From positions 124,001 through 188,000 of the forward strand of contig JAFDYV010000006.1 of the NCBI GenBank assembly GCA_018267275.1: a DNA stretch of 64,000 nucleotides, given 5' to 3'. The notes under the pieces were generated by a model, which saw only the letters and a list, made by a program, of their open reading frames with translations, searched no databases and was not told where the DNA came from. A program made the position numbers and the translations under genes. Numbering within the stretch: position 1 is the stretch's first letter; every line of letters begins with the position of its first letter. This document shows positions 26,274 to 35,964 of the stretch, one piece after another. This DNA is from Bacteroidota bacterium (GTDB lineage Bacteria; Bacteroidota; Bacteroidia; Cytophagales; Cyclobacteriaceae).

Positions 26274-26298
26274 AGTTTACATTTCCGACCTTCGAGCC

Positions 26299-26988
26299 AT
26301 GGAAGAACATTTTGAGAGTTCAGAAAAAGTACGTGATTTTGTAATTGGCATGAGCGATGGGCTTACTGTGCCGTTTGCTTTGGCCGCAGGCTTAAGCGGT
26401 GCGCTCAGTTCTGAGCCCAATTCAACGCAAATCGTTATCACAGCAGGCTTAGCCGAAATTGCAGCAGGCTCCATTGCTATGGGCTTGGGCGGCTACCTGG
26501 CAGGGCGCACGGAGATTGAACACTACGAATCGGAAGAAAAGCGCGAGTACGATGAGATTGTGCACAAGCACGAAATTGAGATAAAGGAAACCAAAGAGAT
26601 TTTTGAGAAGTACGGCATCAGCGAAGAGCTGCAAGAAAAAATAGCGCGCGAAATGGCCAAGCGGCCAAAAGAGTGGGTGGATTTTATGATGCGTTTTGAG
26701 CTTGGTTTAGAAAAACCAGACAAAAACCGCGCAACGCAAAGTGCTTTCATCATTGCCTTTAGCTATGTGGTAGGTGGATTGATTCCGTTAAGCGCTTATT
26801 TCTTTACAACCTCGGCAGAAGATGGTTTGTTGTATTCATCCATTATCACCCTTCTTTGTTTGATTGCTTTTGGGTTGGTGAAAAGTAAACTCACCGGCCA
26901 ACCATTGCTAAAAGGCACATTGCGCGTAACATTGATTGGAGCAGCGGCAGCAGCAGCGGCCTTTGCAATTGCCAAGATGATCGGGTGA
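26299..26988 (+). CDS. VIT1/CCC1-family metal transporter
   Basis: A 229-residue membrane protein with five hydrophobic segments. The family landmarks are visible: DFVIGMSDGLTVPFALAAGL in TM1 (about residues 13-32), AAGSIAMGLGGYLAGRTE in TM2, and a long charged cytoplasmic helix (about 75-150, Glu-rich) that binds metal in this family. VIT1/CCC1 proteins move Fe2+ or Mn2+ out of the cytosol. It stands alone; the next gene is convergent with no spacer. Confidence 0.92.
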   Translation: MEEHFESSEKVRDFVIGMSDGLTVPFALAAGLSGALSSEPNSTQIVITAGLAEIAAGSIAMGLGGYLAGRTEIEHYESEEKREYDEIVHKHEIEIKETKEIFEKYGISEELQEKIAREMAKRPKEWVDFMMRFELGLEKPDKNRATQSAFIIAFSYVVGGLIPLSAYFFTTSAEDGLLYSSIITLLCLIAFGLVKSKLTGQPLLKGTLRVTLIGAAAAAAAFAIAKMIG

Positions 26989-27882
26989 TTACTTCTTACT
27001 CGCGTTGAAGAGTTTCTCTTTTTCTTCTTTTGACAGGCTCTCGTAACCGCGCTCCGAAATCTTGTCCAGAATCACATCAATTTCATCTTGCGTGGCACGG
27101 GTGAATTTTGGCGCATCTTTTTTTTGCTGACGTGTTTCCTCTTTGCGATAAGTGACCTTTACTTTGGGTTTTGATGCGAACAAAGACTTTACTGCATCTA
27201 ACACAGAAGTAATCCAACTGCCCCAGTTAATACCTGCTTGCAGCTGCTTGGTGTAGATAAAACCCATCAATGCGCCACCCAAGTGAGCAACATTTCCACC
27301 TGCATTGCTTCCCACGGAGCCCAGAAAAGAAATCACGATATACACTAATACGATGTACTTGATTCTTACAGGTCCAAAAAATAACAAGAAGAAAGTATAG
27401 TCTGGCAACAAAGTAGCAATGGCAACCATTACTGCATAAATCGCAGCTGAGGCACCTACCATACCATCGGCAGGTGTCATGGCCTTATAAAACGGAATAA
27501 AGTTGTATACGAGCAAATAGAATAGTGCACCAGCTAACGCACCCAAAACGTATACCGCCACCAACTTATCGCTGCCGAGATATTCAACAAACAGTTTTCC
27601 GAACCAATACAAGGCCAGCATGTTAAAAAGAATATGGAAGATGCCCGATAAATCATGAACAAAAGCATAGGTAATCATCGTCCACGGCTTGCGTGCAAAC
27701 TCTAAAAATGGTGCAGGAATTGAAAACTGGTTGTGAATTGCACGAAAGAGTTCGCCATTTTGAGAAGCGGTAAGTACCACGAACAAGACACCTAAAACCA
27801 AAAACACCACTACGTTGATGATGATCAACTGCACGTGGGCGTTATTGGGTTTGCGGAAGGAGTCTTTGAATTCGTTTAGCAC
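26989..27882 (-). CDS. Rhomboid-family intramembrane serine protease
   Basis: A 297-residue protein with about six membrane segments. The catalytic Ser145 is in GASAAIYA and the catalytic His200 in NVAHLGGALMGF, the rhomboid Ser-His dyad. A ~75-residue basic cytoplasmic tail after the last helix (about 225-297) ends with SERGYESLSKEEKEKLF, resembling the short C-terminal helical motif seen in many Bacteroidota rhomboids. It is the last gene of a mutL-rhomboid-rhomboid run, 37 nt after the second rhomboid's stop. Confidence 0.92.
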   Translation of the reverse strand: MLNEFKDSFRKPNNAHVQLIIINVVVFLVLGVLFVVLTASQNGELFRAIHNQFSIPAPFLEFARKPWTMITYAFVHDLSGIFHILFNMLALYWFGKLFVEYLGSDKLVAVYVLGALAGALFYLLVYNFIPFYKAMTPADGMVGASAAIYAVMVAIATLLPDYTFFLLFFGPVRIKYIVLVYIVISFLGSVGSNAGGNVAHLGGALMGFIYTKQLQAGINWGSWITSVLDAVKSLFASKPKVKVTYRKEETRQQKKDAPKFTRATQDEIDVILDKISERGYESLSKEEKEKLFNASKK

Positions 27883-27919
27883 AGGTTGGTGTTCAGCTTA
27901 TTGCAAAAATAATTGATTT

Positions 27920-28498
27920 CTATCTTCCTTGGCTGCGCCAATAGCTCATGATCAAATACGCTACAAACGCCCCGCCAAAGTGCGCCAGGTGTGCCACTGT
28001 ACCCGACCTATCCATTGCGTACGTGATAAAGCCCATAACAAACACCATGTATTTTGCTTTGATGGGTATGGGCGGGAATAACAACATCAACTCCAAATTC
28101 GGAAACTGTAAACCAAATGCCATCAAGATGCCATACAACGCACCAGACGCACCCAACATGTAGCCTGCATTGCCTGGAAAGAAATAATTGAAAACTGCAT
28201 AGATCACTCCGGCACCAATGCCCGTAACAATGTAGAATGCCAAAAATTTCCTTTCACCCCAGTACGATTCCAAAATAGGTGCAAACGAGGCAAACGCCAG
28301 CATGTTGAAAAAAATGTGCATGAAACTACCATGGGCGAACATGTAGGTAAATATCTGATACGGCCGAAAAAGCCCCGAACGAAAATCCCACAACGAAAGA
28401 AATTGTGTTATGTATAATTGGCTCAACAAGTTTTGCGCCAGGAATACAACAACGTTGATGATAATTATGGTTCGAACAAGTGGCGTGATATTGAACAT
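27920..28498 (-). CDS. Rhomboid-family intramembrane serine protease (short form)
   Basis: A 192-residue rhomboid with six helices and no tail. Catalytic Ser118 is in GASGALYG and catalytic His173 in VAHLAHFGGAF. The TM2 segment MHIFFNMLAFASFA carries the conserved HxxxN. It lies 10 nt after the mutL stop and 37 nt before the longer rhomboid, so the three genes are probably one operon, an arrangement also found in other Bacteroidota. The substrate is unknown. Confidence 0.92.
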   Translation of the reverse strand: MFNITPLVRTIIIINVVVFLAQNLLSQLYITQFLSLWDFRSGLFRPYQIFTYMFAHGSFMHIFFNMLAFASFAPILESYWGERKFLAFYIVTGIGAGVIYAVFNYFFPGNAGYMLGASGALYGILMAFGLQFPNLELMLLFPPIPIKAKYMVFVMGFITYAMDRSGTVAHLAHFGGAFVAYLIMSYWRSQGR

Positions 28499-28508
28499 AT
28501 GTTATTAC

Positions 28509-30311
28509 CTATCGGTTAAAGTAACTTTCTATCTTAGACGTATTCAGGGTGAAAAATGTTGGGTTGCCTTCGGGAGAAAAATTTGGAATGTTGCAAGCCA
28601 TTAAACTCTGAGCTAATGCTTCCATCTCCTCTACCGTCAGTTTCTGACCACTGCGCAACCCCGTGCGTTTAGCCATCGCGCGGGCTAAACCCTCTTGCAA
28701 GGGCAACTCTAATTCCGCCTGGCTCTTCTTAAACTGCTCTACTAATCCTTCAAACAATTCTTTCTCACCCATCTTTACATCTGCCGGCAAGCCAGAAACC
28801 AAAAGGGTATTTTTTCCAAAAACTTCAAATCGAAACCCCAACGCGACAATCTCCTTTTCCATTTCCATCACCAACGCAAAGTCGGCTGCCGTCAATACCA
28901 CCGTTTGCGGAAATAAACTTTGCTGACTATTGCCCGGCTTTGATCGTAGCTGCAGCAAATACTTTTCAAATAATATTCGCTCGTGTGCTGCTTGTTGGTC
29001 GATGATCATTAACCCATGGCGACCGGCACGGACTACATATTTTTGCTGGAATTGAAATATACCGTCTTCTTGTAAAACAGTTGTTCGTGCTTCTATCGGT
29101 TTGTTGATCGTGCTTTCAAAAATTACTTCGGTTTGCTTGGCCGGCTGAGAAAAGAGCCGAGAGTTGCTTTCATTGTCAAACATCTTCTCCCAATTTTTTA
29201 GGTTTGATCGATGGAGTGACGTGGAAAATTGTTCTTCAAAATATTGTTCGTTTGTAAGTGAGTGGCTGGAGAGTTTGTTGGTAAGGTTTACGTCTGCATG
29301 AAAATCAATGGCAGGCGCCAAGTTGTGTGCACCTAATGCTTGTTTCACGGCCGACCACACCACTGCATACACCGCCCGTTCATCGTCAAACTTAATTTCC
29401 GTTTTAGTAGGATGCACGTTTACATCTAGGTGTTTCGGATCCAGTTCTAACATCAAAACATAAAAGGGAAAACTATTTTCAGGGAGCAGTCCTTCGTAGG
29501 CGCTCGTTACGGCATGATGCAAATAATTGTTCTTGATGTATCGGTTATTTACAAAGAAAAACTGTTCACCTCGCGTCTTCTTTGCCAACTCGGGTCGCCC
29601 CACATAACCACTGATTTTCAGTAGCGAAGTTTCTTCTTGGCTAGGTGCCAACTGCTGCTGGTAGCCCTTTCCGAACAATGCAACAATGCGCTGGCTCAAT
29701 TTGGCCGGGGCAAGGTCGTACACCATCTCATCTCCTTGCGCCAACGAAAGTGCCAAGCCGGGGTTGGCCAATGCCAATCGAAAAAACTCATCGATAATGT
29801 GGCGCATCTCCACGGCATTCGACTTCAAAAAATTTCTACGGGCGGGTATGTTGAAAAATAAGTTCTTTACGCTAATGCTCGTGCCTTTTTCACAAGCGGC
29901 TGGCTCTTGCCTTTTCACTTCCGACCCTTCAACCACCAGCAGCGTACCCAACTCTTTTTCTGCGAGCCGCGTCTTCATTTCAAACTGCGATACCGCTGCG
30001 ATTGACGCCAATGCTTCCCCTCGGAAGCCCATCGTTCGCAACTGAAATAAATCTTCTGCTTTACGGATTTTTGAGGTGGCGTGGCGTTCTAAACTCATCC
30101 GCGCATCTGTCTCACTCATGCCTGCGCCATCATCAATAACTTGGATAAGCGTTTTGCCCGCTTCTTTTACAATTAATCGGATTTGCTTCGCCCCCGCATC
30201 GATGCTGTTCTCCATCAACTCTTTTACAGCCGATGCCGGACGCTGCACCACCTCGCCCGCGGCAATTTGGTTGGCGATGGAATCAGGAAGCAGCTGAATA
30301 ATGTCGGGCAT
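28509..30311 (-). CDS. mutL: DNA mismatch repair protein MutL
   Basis: The coordinating ATPase of mismatch repair. The ATG at 30311 gives 600 residues starting MPDIIQLLPDSIANQIAAGE, the usual MutL N-terminus; a longer frame adds 16 unrelated residues. GHKL motifs are ELMENSIDAGA, DDGAGM and GFRGEALASIA. The C-terminal nuclease motif is changed: DQQAAHERILFE (residues 438-449) has Gln where the metal-binding His of DQHA is expected, and the late CPHGRP is SPEGNP. MutH is not in the window. A -7 box lies 9 nt upstream. Confidence 0.96.
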   Translation of the reverse strand: MPDIIQLLPDSIANQIAAGEVVQRPASAVKELMENSIDAGAKQIRLIVKEAGKTLIQVIDDGAGMSETDARMSLERHATSKIRKAEDLFQLRTMGFRGEALASIAAVSQFEMKTRLAEKELGTLLVVEGSEVKRQEPAACEKGTSISVKNLFFNIPARRNFLKSNAVEMRHIIDEFFRLALANPGLALSLAQGDEMVYDLAPAKLSQRIVALFGKGYQQQLAPSQEETSLLKISGYVGRPELAKKTRGEQFFFVNNRYIKNNYLHHAVTSAYEGLLPENSFPFYVLMLELDPKHLDVNVHPTKTEIKFDDERAVYAVVWSAVKQALGAHNLAPAIDFHADVNLTNKLSSHSLTNEQYFEEQFSTSLHRSNLKNWEKMFDNESNSRLFSQPAKQTEVIFESTINKPIEARTTVLQEDGIFQFQQKYVVRAGRHGLMIIDQQAAHERILFEKYLLQLRSKPGNSQQSLFPQTVVLTAADFALVMEMEKEIVALGFRFEVFGKNTLLVSGLPADVKMGEKELFEGLVEQFKKSQAELELPLQEGLARAMAKRTGLRSGQKLTVEEMEALAQSLMACNIPNFSPEGNPTFFTLNTSKIESYFNR

Positions 30312-30319
30312 AGAAAAGG

Positions 30320-30327
30320 CAAATTTA
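30320..30327 (-). promoter_or_regulatory. -7 promoter element before mutL
   Basis: TAAATTTG on the minus strand matches TAnnTTTG, 9 nt before the mutL ATG. A TTG lies 16 nt upstream of it, shorter than the preferred 19, so this is a tentative promoter. Confidence 0.45.
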
Positions 30328-30447
30328 CTCAATTGCCCTGAACCAACGGTGCCCGGCATTTATAATGTCGAACTTACATGAAAGGATTGAAATGTCAGCG
30401 CTATCTCTGGTTCAGAATAACAAATCGCGAAGAGCAGCATGTAGTAA

Positions 30448-31611
30448 CTATTCAAAAACCATCCCGCTTTTCTTTTTGCGCTCGTTTTCTACGATCATCA
30501 CATTTTTGGTAACGATACGATACTCACCAGTGGGTTCGTTGGCAAAAGCAACTTGGACAAACTTTTCGTTCTGGTTCCCCAAGTTTACCCTGTATTTGTG
30601 CAGGGTTGTTTCGCGGTTCTTGTTTTGGGCGGGAAATGTGAGGTACACAAAATGATGATCTTCTTCATGTAGGATAGATGCCAACGGTACCGTGAGCTTG
30701 GGTGTCAGGCTTTCTTTTTTCAACACCACGCAGCGTACACTCATATCAGGCAAAACCAATTTGTTGGGCGGTGCGCTAAACTTTACGTGCACGGTTACGG
30801 CTTTGGTAGCTGGATCAATAGCGCGTGAAATGTGGGCCACGGTGCCAATCACCGATGGGTAACTATGCGTGATAAAATCAATCTCTACCGACTGCCCTTC
30901 GGTGATGTTATCTAAATCTTTGTCGTACACAAAAACATCGGCCATTAACTCTTTATTGTTGACAATTTCCGCCAGTGTCTCATTTGTAGTTGCAAGCATC
31001 CCTATCTGCACGGGTAGTTTAAACACATAACCATCAATCGGGGCAACAATTGATACATTGCTGGCCACTTGCGGGTTGTTGATAAACTCTCTAGAGAAAC
31101 CCAACAACATCAGCTTTGCTTCTAAGGCATTCACTTTGCTCTCGGCCGCTCGCAATTTTGATTCTGTTGTTTGAAAATCAACCAATGCGCCAATGTTATT
31201 TTTGATTAGCTCTTCTTGTCGTTTGTACTCTAGCTGCAAAAAATCGCGTTGGGCCTTGGCTTCAAAGAATTGGTTTTGCATTTCAATTACATCCATGCTA
31301 CGGAGGGTCATCAATGCCTGACCTCTCTTCACATAAGTTCCCTCACGTACCATTATGTTTTCCACTTTACCCGAAATATCGGTGCTTACCGAAGCACGAA
31401 AATTAGGCATGGCCATTACCTTGCCGGAAAGGTAAATGCTCGACTCTACCTGCTTTATTTCCGGTGGCGTTAATTGCACGTCCATCAATACGAGTGAACT
31501 GTCGGGGATCTCAACTGTGGTGGTGTTTTCTTCAGTCGCTAAGGTAGTGGGCTTGTTTCCACCACATCCGAATAAAAAAAGTATTGGCAAAGCCAAAAAG
31601 AAATTCTTCAT
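30448..31611 (-). CDS. Periplasmic adaptor of a heavy-metal RND efflux pump (CusB/CzcB type)
   Basis: Links the inner-membrane pump to the outer-membrane channel. The ATG at 31611 gives 387 residues with a lipoprotein signal (MKNFFLALPILFLFGCGG, Cys16). It has the barrel-sandwich halves (SGKVENIMVREGTYVKRGQA; VSIVAPIDGYVFKLPVQIG), a helical hairpin between them and the MacA/CusB beta-barrel after about residue 215. A GTG start at 31638 is possible but would place the signal peptide internally. It follows the CusA-TolC fusion by 19 nt. Confidence 0.93.
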   Translation of the reverse strand: MKNFFLALPILFLFGCGGNKPTTLATEENTTTVEIPDSSLVLMDVQLTPPEIKQVESSIYLSGKVMAMPNFRASVSTDISGKVENIMVREGTYVKRGQALMTLRSMDVIEMQNQFFEAKAQRDFLQLEYKRQEELIKNNIGALVDFQTTESKLRAAESKVNALEAKLMLLGFSREFINNPQVASNVSIVAPIDGYVFKLPVQIGMLATTNETLAEIVNNKELMADVFVYDKDLDNITEGQSVEIDFITHSYPSVIGTVAHISRAIDPATKAVTVHVKFSAPPNKLVLPDMSVRCVVLKKESLTPKLTVPLASILHEEDHHFVYLTFPAQNKNRETTLHKYRVNLGNQNEKFVQVAFANEPTGEYRIVTKNVMIVENERKKKSGMVFE

Positions 31612-31630
31612 AATAAGGTTGATTGATTTG

Positions 31631-34600
31631 TTACTCACCTTTCAAATAAATCAGGTTGATAACAGCTTGGTTATAGTTTTTTAATGTTTCGAGGTAATTC
31701 TGCCGAATTGTATATGACAACTCAAGGTTTTGCAGGTACTGATAATAGGTGATGCTTCCTAACCGGAAACTTTCGCGCGCATTGCGAAGAATTTCTGCCG
31801 CCTCGGCTAAACCCACCGTTTCAAAGTAAGTCACGTTATCTCTGAACTGTCTAAAATCTGCTTGCGCGCGCGCATATTCGGTGTTCAACTGATACGCAGT
31901 AAGCTGCTGTTGTGTCTGCGCGATCTGGATTCCTTTTTTTGCCGCATTAACGTTCGCTTGAAAAACCCACTGCCACACAGGTAGTCTAATACCCAACCGA
32001 AGCCGCGGCTCCAGCCCTGTGTCGGGTGTGCCTTGATTCAAGTATCCTAGTACCGGGCCCGGTAGCCGTCTCCTTCGCTCCACCTTCAATAAATTTCTGT
32101 TAAGTGCTACGTTGCGAAAGCTGTAATCGAGCAACGGGTTGTTTGAAATGTAAGAAGTATCTACTGGTGTAAACTCAAATTGATAGCTGCTTTTCTTCAA
32201 CGCTTCCGCTGGAATATAGGTGGTGTCGTTGGGGCGACCCATCAGCAAATTGAACTGGTACTTGGCATTTCGAAGCTCGTTGCGCGAAACCTTTAACGTG
32301 TATTGAATACGCTTGTATTGCGACTCTCCGTTTATCTTTTCGAGTGACGAAATTTGACCAACACGGTATCGAATCTCATTCACTTTGAGCAAATCATCAT
32401 AAACCGAATCTTGGCTTTGCAGCAAGCGTGTGCGTGCCACCAAGAATTGCAACTGATTGTAGGCCGTGCGTAAGCGAAATTTCAGGTTATTGATCGTGAT
32501 ATCCTTTTCGGTCTCTGTTAGGCGAATGCGAGAGCGCTGACTTCTGCCTTGTGCCGTGTACACACCGGGGTAATCGATTACTTGTAACACCCCTGGCCTC
32601 AAATCCTGACCGGTGGGCGCTTCAAAAACCAAATCAGGTGTTGGCAAATTAAAAGTTGCCGGCTTGAGCGAAATCTGTTGATCGATACGCTGCTGCGCCA
32701 ACGTCATCTCCGGATTTTTCTTCAAGGCAACTGCAATGGCACTGTCTAGCCGAATGAGTTGATGTTGTTGAGCCGATGCGGACCCAGCCAGCAACATGAA
32801 CATAACAACCGATGTAGCGATGAATCTCGTGTTTGGCATTTTGGGTTTCTTTACAAAGAAGGTGTAGATCACCGGCAAAATTAACAATGTTAATATTGTA
32901 GCGGTAAATAATCCACCAATCACCACGGTGGCCAGCGGCTTCTGCACCTCGGCTCCCGCGCTGGTAGAAAGCGCCATGGGCAAAAACCCGAGTGCGGCCA
33001 CGGCCGAGGTCATTAAGATAGGGCGGAAGCGATCTTTCAAGCCTTGCAGCACGCGCTCATTCACATCTGTCATTCCCTCTTGTTCCAACTCATTAAAACG
33101 GCTGATGATCAAAATACCATTCAGCACTGCAATACCGAACAAGGCGATGAAGCCAACCCCCGCTGAAATGCTGAAGTTCATTCCACGAATAAGCAACGAA
33201 AATACACCGCCCACTGCCGACAATGGAACAACCGAATAAATCAGCAAACTGTCTTTTACGGTGCCAAAGGTGGCAAACAATAGCCCGAAAATAATTAGCA
33301 ACGAAATGGGCACTACCACGGCTAGCCGCGCTTTTGCCCTGCGAAAATTTTCAAACTCTCCACCAAAATCAACAGTGTAGCCTGCTGGCAAATTGACCTG
33401 TGCATTAATTTGTTTCATGGCATCGTTGACAACCGATTCCAAATCGCGGCCACGCACATTAAAGCCGATGTTCATTCTACGTTGCAAGTTTTCATGTCCA
33501 ATCTCAGAAGGGCCAATCTCCTCGTTGATGTCTGCCAATTCTTTCAGTGGAATGGGGTCACCTTCTTTATCGGTAATAATTAACGAGCCAATACTTTCTG
33601 CTTTAGCCCGATCTTCCGGTGAAAGGCGAAGTGTGAGGTCGAAGCGTTTGTCATTTTCATACACGGTTCCCGCACGTGCACCTGCAAAAGCGGTGAGCAC
33701 CGCGCGGTTTACCTGTTGCACCGTAATTCCATAACGAGCCATGGCCGTGCGGTTGTACTTGATGTTGATTTGTGGCAAACCGAAAATCTTGTTTTCCTGT
33801 ACATCGGCTGCACCCTCTACTCCCTTGATGATTTTAATAATCTGGTTTCCCTTCACCACCATGGTATCGAGGCTTGAGCCAAAAAGCTTCACCACCACAT
33901 CAGTGCGCGCACCACTCATCAATTCATTCACACGATTCTCAATGGGCTGTTGAATAGAGTTGACGATGCCGGGGTAACGCTGAAGCAATACGGCAATCTG
34001 CTCTACCAATTCTTCTTGGTCATGGGCTTTTTTCCATTCGCTTTTATCGGTTAGTACCACCACAATTTCTTGCGCTTCCATCGGCATGGGATCTACAGGA
34101 ACTTCTGATGTTCCGATTTTTGAAACAATGCGCTCGATTTCATCGGGGTAAGCATCAAGCAACATCTTCTGAATTTTTTTACTAAGCGCGATGGTCTCGG
34201 TCATGGAAGTGCCCACCGGTAAATTGGTTTCTATCACCAAATCACCTTCCGCCAGTTTAGGGATGAACTCACCCCCAATAAACTTAAATGCCACCACGCC
34301 AGAAACCAAAATACCCACCGCAATCGCGATAATAGTATTTCTGCTGCGCAGTCCAAATCGAATGAGTGGTTCATATAATCGATACAAAAATTGAACAGCT
34401 ACTTCTGACCAGCCATGGTGGTCGGCAGATTTGGGCGGCTCTAAGATCAACGAACTCATCATCGGCACGTAGGTGAGCGCCAAAATGATAGCTCCCAAAA
34501 TCGCGAAGCTTACTGTTTTGGCCATCGGGGCAAACATTTTGCCTTCAATGCCCGAGAGCGTGAGGATGGGGAAATAAACAATCAGAATAATCAGTCCGCC

Positions 34601-35962
34601 AAACACCACTGACTTTTTTACCTTTTGAGTAGCCTCAATGATGACATCTTCTTTCTCTACTTGCGACATACCCTCTTCTCGGGTATGTTTTGTCATGGCG
34701 AAAGCCAAATAAAACACAACAGATTCTACTATAATAATTGAAGGATCGACCAATAGACCAAAGTCGATGGCCCCCAAGCTCATGAGATTGCCCACCACAT
34801 CAAACTGCCGCATGAGACCAAAAGCAAACAACATAGAAAGTGGAATAACCGAGGCAGCCAATAAACTAGCGCGCCAGTTGCCCAAAAATGCCAGTATCAC
34901 CAATACGACAATCAAAGCTCCTTCTACCAAGTTGGTGCCTACAGTCTTAATTGCTTTCGAAACAATTTTCTCGCGGTCGATGAAAGGTTCAATCACCAAG
35001 CCCTCGGGCAAACGCGCTTGAATGATTTTCATTCTTTCCTTGATGCGCCTGATCACGGCACTGCCGTTTTCGCCTTTCACCATCATGATGATGCCACCTA
35101 CTTGTTCGCCTTCGCCATTGACGGTAATAGCACCATAGCGGATGCTATGACCAAAATCTACATCGGCCACATCTTTCACTAAAATTGGTATACGGTTGTT
35201 AACGCGGATGACTGTATTTCCGATTTCATCTAGAGAAGCGGCCAAGCCAATGCCGCGGATCGTATATGCTTTATTGTCTTTTTCGATGTATGCACCGCCA
35301 GTATTGCTGTTGCCTGTGGCCAGTGCATCAAACAGTTCATCGATGGTTATGCCCAACGCGCGCATTCGTTCGAGCTTGAGCGTAGCTTGGTACTCTTTTT
35401 TGTAGCCACCAAATCCGCTCACTTCTGCAATCCCTTTTATGCCCAGCAGTTGCCTGCGGATATACCAGTCTTGCAACGTCCGGATCTCTGTTAACGAAAA
35501 AGACTTATCATTTGGGTCTTTGGGCCGGATGATGTACTGAAAAACTTCGCCTAAGCCGGTTGAGACGGGACCCATATAAGGCTTGCCCAACTCTTGTGGA
35601 ATGTCTGCCTTTACTGCCTCCAATCGTTCAAACACCTGCTGGCGCGCCCAATACACATCGGTGTCGTCATCAAAAACCAACTTCACCACTGACAATCCGA
35701 ATTTTGAAACCGAACGCACCTCTACCAAACCTGGAATGTTTGACATCGCCATTTCTAAAGGCGAGGTGATGAATCGCTCAATTTCCAGGGCTGCCAAACT
35801 GGGGCTATTGGTAATTACATCCACTTGGTTGCTCGTTACATCTGGCACCGCGTCTACAGGCAACTTGGAAAGCGAAAAACTTCCCCAACCGATAAGCACT
35901 AACACCAAAATGCCAACGAAGAGCTTGTTGCGTACACTAAAAACAATCAGTTTATCAATCAT
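31631..35962 (-). CDS. CusA/CzcA-type heavy-metal RND pump fused to a TolC-like outer membrane channel
   Basis: Residues 1-1035 are a heavy-metal RND transporter: N-terminal RNKLFVGILVLVLIGWG, and the TM4 proton-relay triad Asp400, Asp406 and Glu413 in AIDFGLLVDPSIIIVE. After the last helix (LLILPVIYTFFVKKPK) the same frame continues at Met1042 with a signal-peptide-like segment (VVMFMLLAGSASA) and about 380 residues of TolC-type coiled coils (LDSAIAVALKKNPEMTLAQQ; QLNTEYARAQADFRQ). One chain, or a processed precursor, would supply both pump and outer channel. With the adaptor downstream and a porin upstream it completes a metal-efflux operon; the metal (Cu/Ag or Co/Zn/Cd) cannot be told. Confidence 0.94.
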   Translation of the reverse strand: MIDKLIVFSVRNKLFVGILVLVLIGWGSFSLSKLPVDAVPDVTSNQVDVITNSPSLAALEIERFITSPLEMAMSNIPGLVEVRSVSKFGLSVVKLVFDDDTDVYWARQQVFERLEAVKADIPQELGKPYMGPVSTGLGEVFQYIIRPKDPNDKSFSLTEIRTLQDWYIRRQLLGIKGIAEVSGFGGYKKEYQATLKLERMRALGITIDELFDALATGNSNTGGAYIEKDNKAYTIRGIGLAASLDEIGNTVIRVNNRIPILVKDVADVDFGHSIRYGAITVNGEGEQVGGIIMMVKGENGSAVIRRIKERMKIIQARLPEGLVIEPFIDREKIVSKAIKTVGTNLVEGALIVVLVILAFLGNWRASLLAASVIPLSMLFAFGLMRQFDVVGNLMSLGAIDFGLLVDPSIIIVESVVFYLAFAMTKHTREEGMSQVEKEDVIIEATQKVKKSVVFGGLIILIVYFPILTLSGIEGKMFAPMAKTVSFAILGAIILALTYVPMMSSLILEPPKSADHHGWSEVAVQFLYRLYEPLIRFGLRSRNTIIAIAVGILVSGVVAFKFIGGEFIPKLAEGDLVIETNLPVGTSMTETIALSKKIQKMLLDAYPDEIERIVSKIGTSEVPVDPMPMEAQEIVVVLTDKSEWKKAHDQEELVEQIAVLLQRYPGIVNSIQQPIENRVNELMSGARTDVVVKLFGSSLDTMVVKGNQIIKIIKGVEGAADVQENKIFGLPQINIKYNRTAMARYGITVQQVNRAVLTAFAGARAGTVYENDKRFDLTLRLSPEDRAKAESIGSLIITDKEGDPIPLKELADINEEIGPSEIGHENLQRRMNIGFNVRGRDLESVVNDAMKQINAQVNLPAGYTVDFGGEFENFRRAKARLAVVVPISLLIIFGLLFATFGTVKDSLLIYSVVPLSAVGGVFSLLIRGMNFSISAGVGFIALFGIAVLNGILIISRFNELEQEGMTDVNERVLQGLKDRFRPILMTSAVAALGFLPMALSTSAGAEVQKPLATVVIGGLFTATILTLLILPVIYTFFVKKPKMPNTRFIATSVVMFMLLAGSASAQQHQLIRLDSAIAVALKKNPEMTLAQQRIDQQISLKPATFNLPTPDLVFEAPTGQDLRPGVLQVIDYPGVYTAQGRSQRSRIRLTETEKDITINNLKFRLRTAYNQLQFLVARTRLLQSQDSVYDDLLKVNEIRYRVGQISSLEKINGESQYKRIQYTLKVSRNELRNAKYQFNLLMGRPNDTTYIPAEALKKSSYQFEFTPVDTSYISNNPLLDYSFRNVALNRNLLKVERRRRLPGPVLGYLNQGTPDTGLEPRLRLGIRLPVWQWVFQANVNAAKKGIQIAQTQQQLTAYQLNTEYARAQADFRQFRDNVTYFETVGLAEAAEILRNARESFRLGSITYYQYLQNLELSYTIRQNYLETLKNYNQAVINLIYLKGE

Positions 35963-35964
35963 TG

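Noticed and set aside
31612..31638. GTG start at 31638 for the efflux adaptor
   Set aside because: It would place the lipoprotein signal internally; the ATG at 31611 gives a standard signal with lipobox.
32600..32880. A separate TolC gene starting at Met1042 of the pump frame
   Set aside because: There is no stop between pump and channel domains, and no ribosome-binding or promoter signal was seen before Met1042. Treated as a fusion; internal initiation is noted as an alternative.
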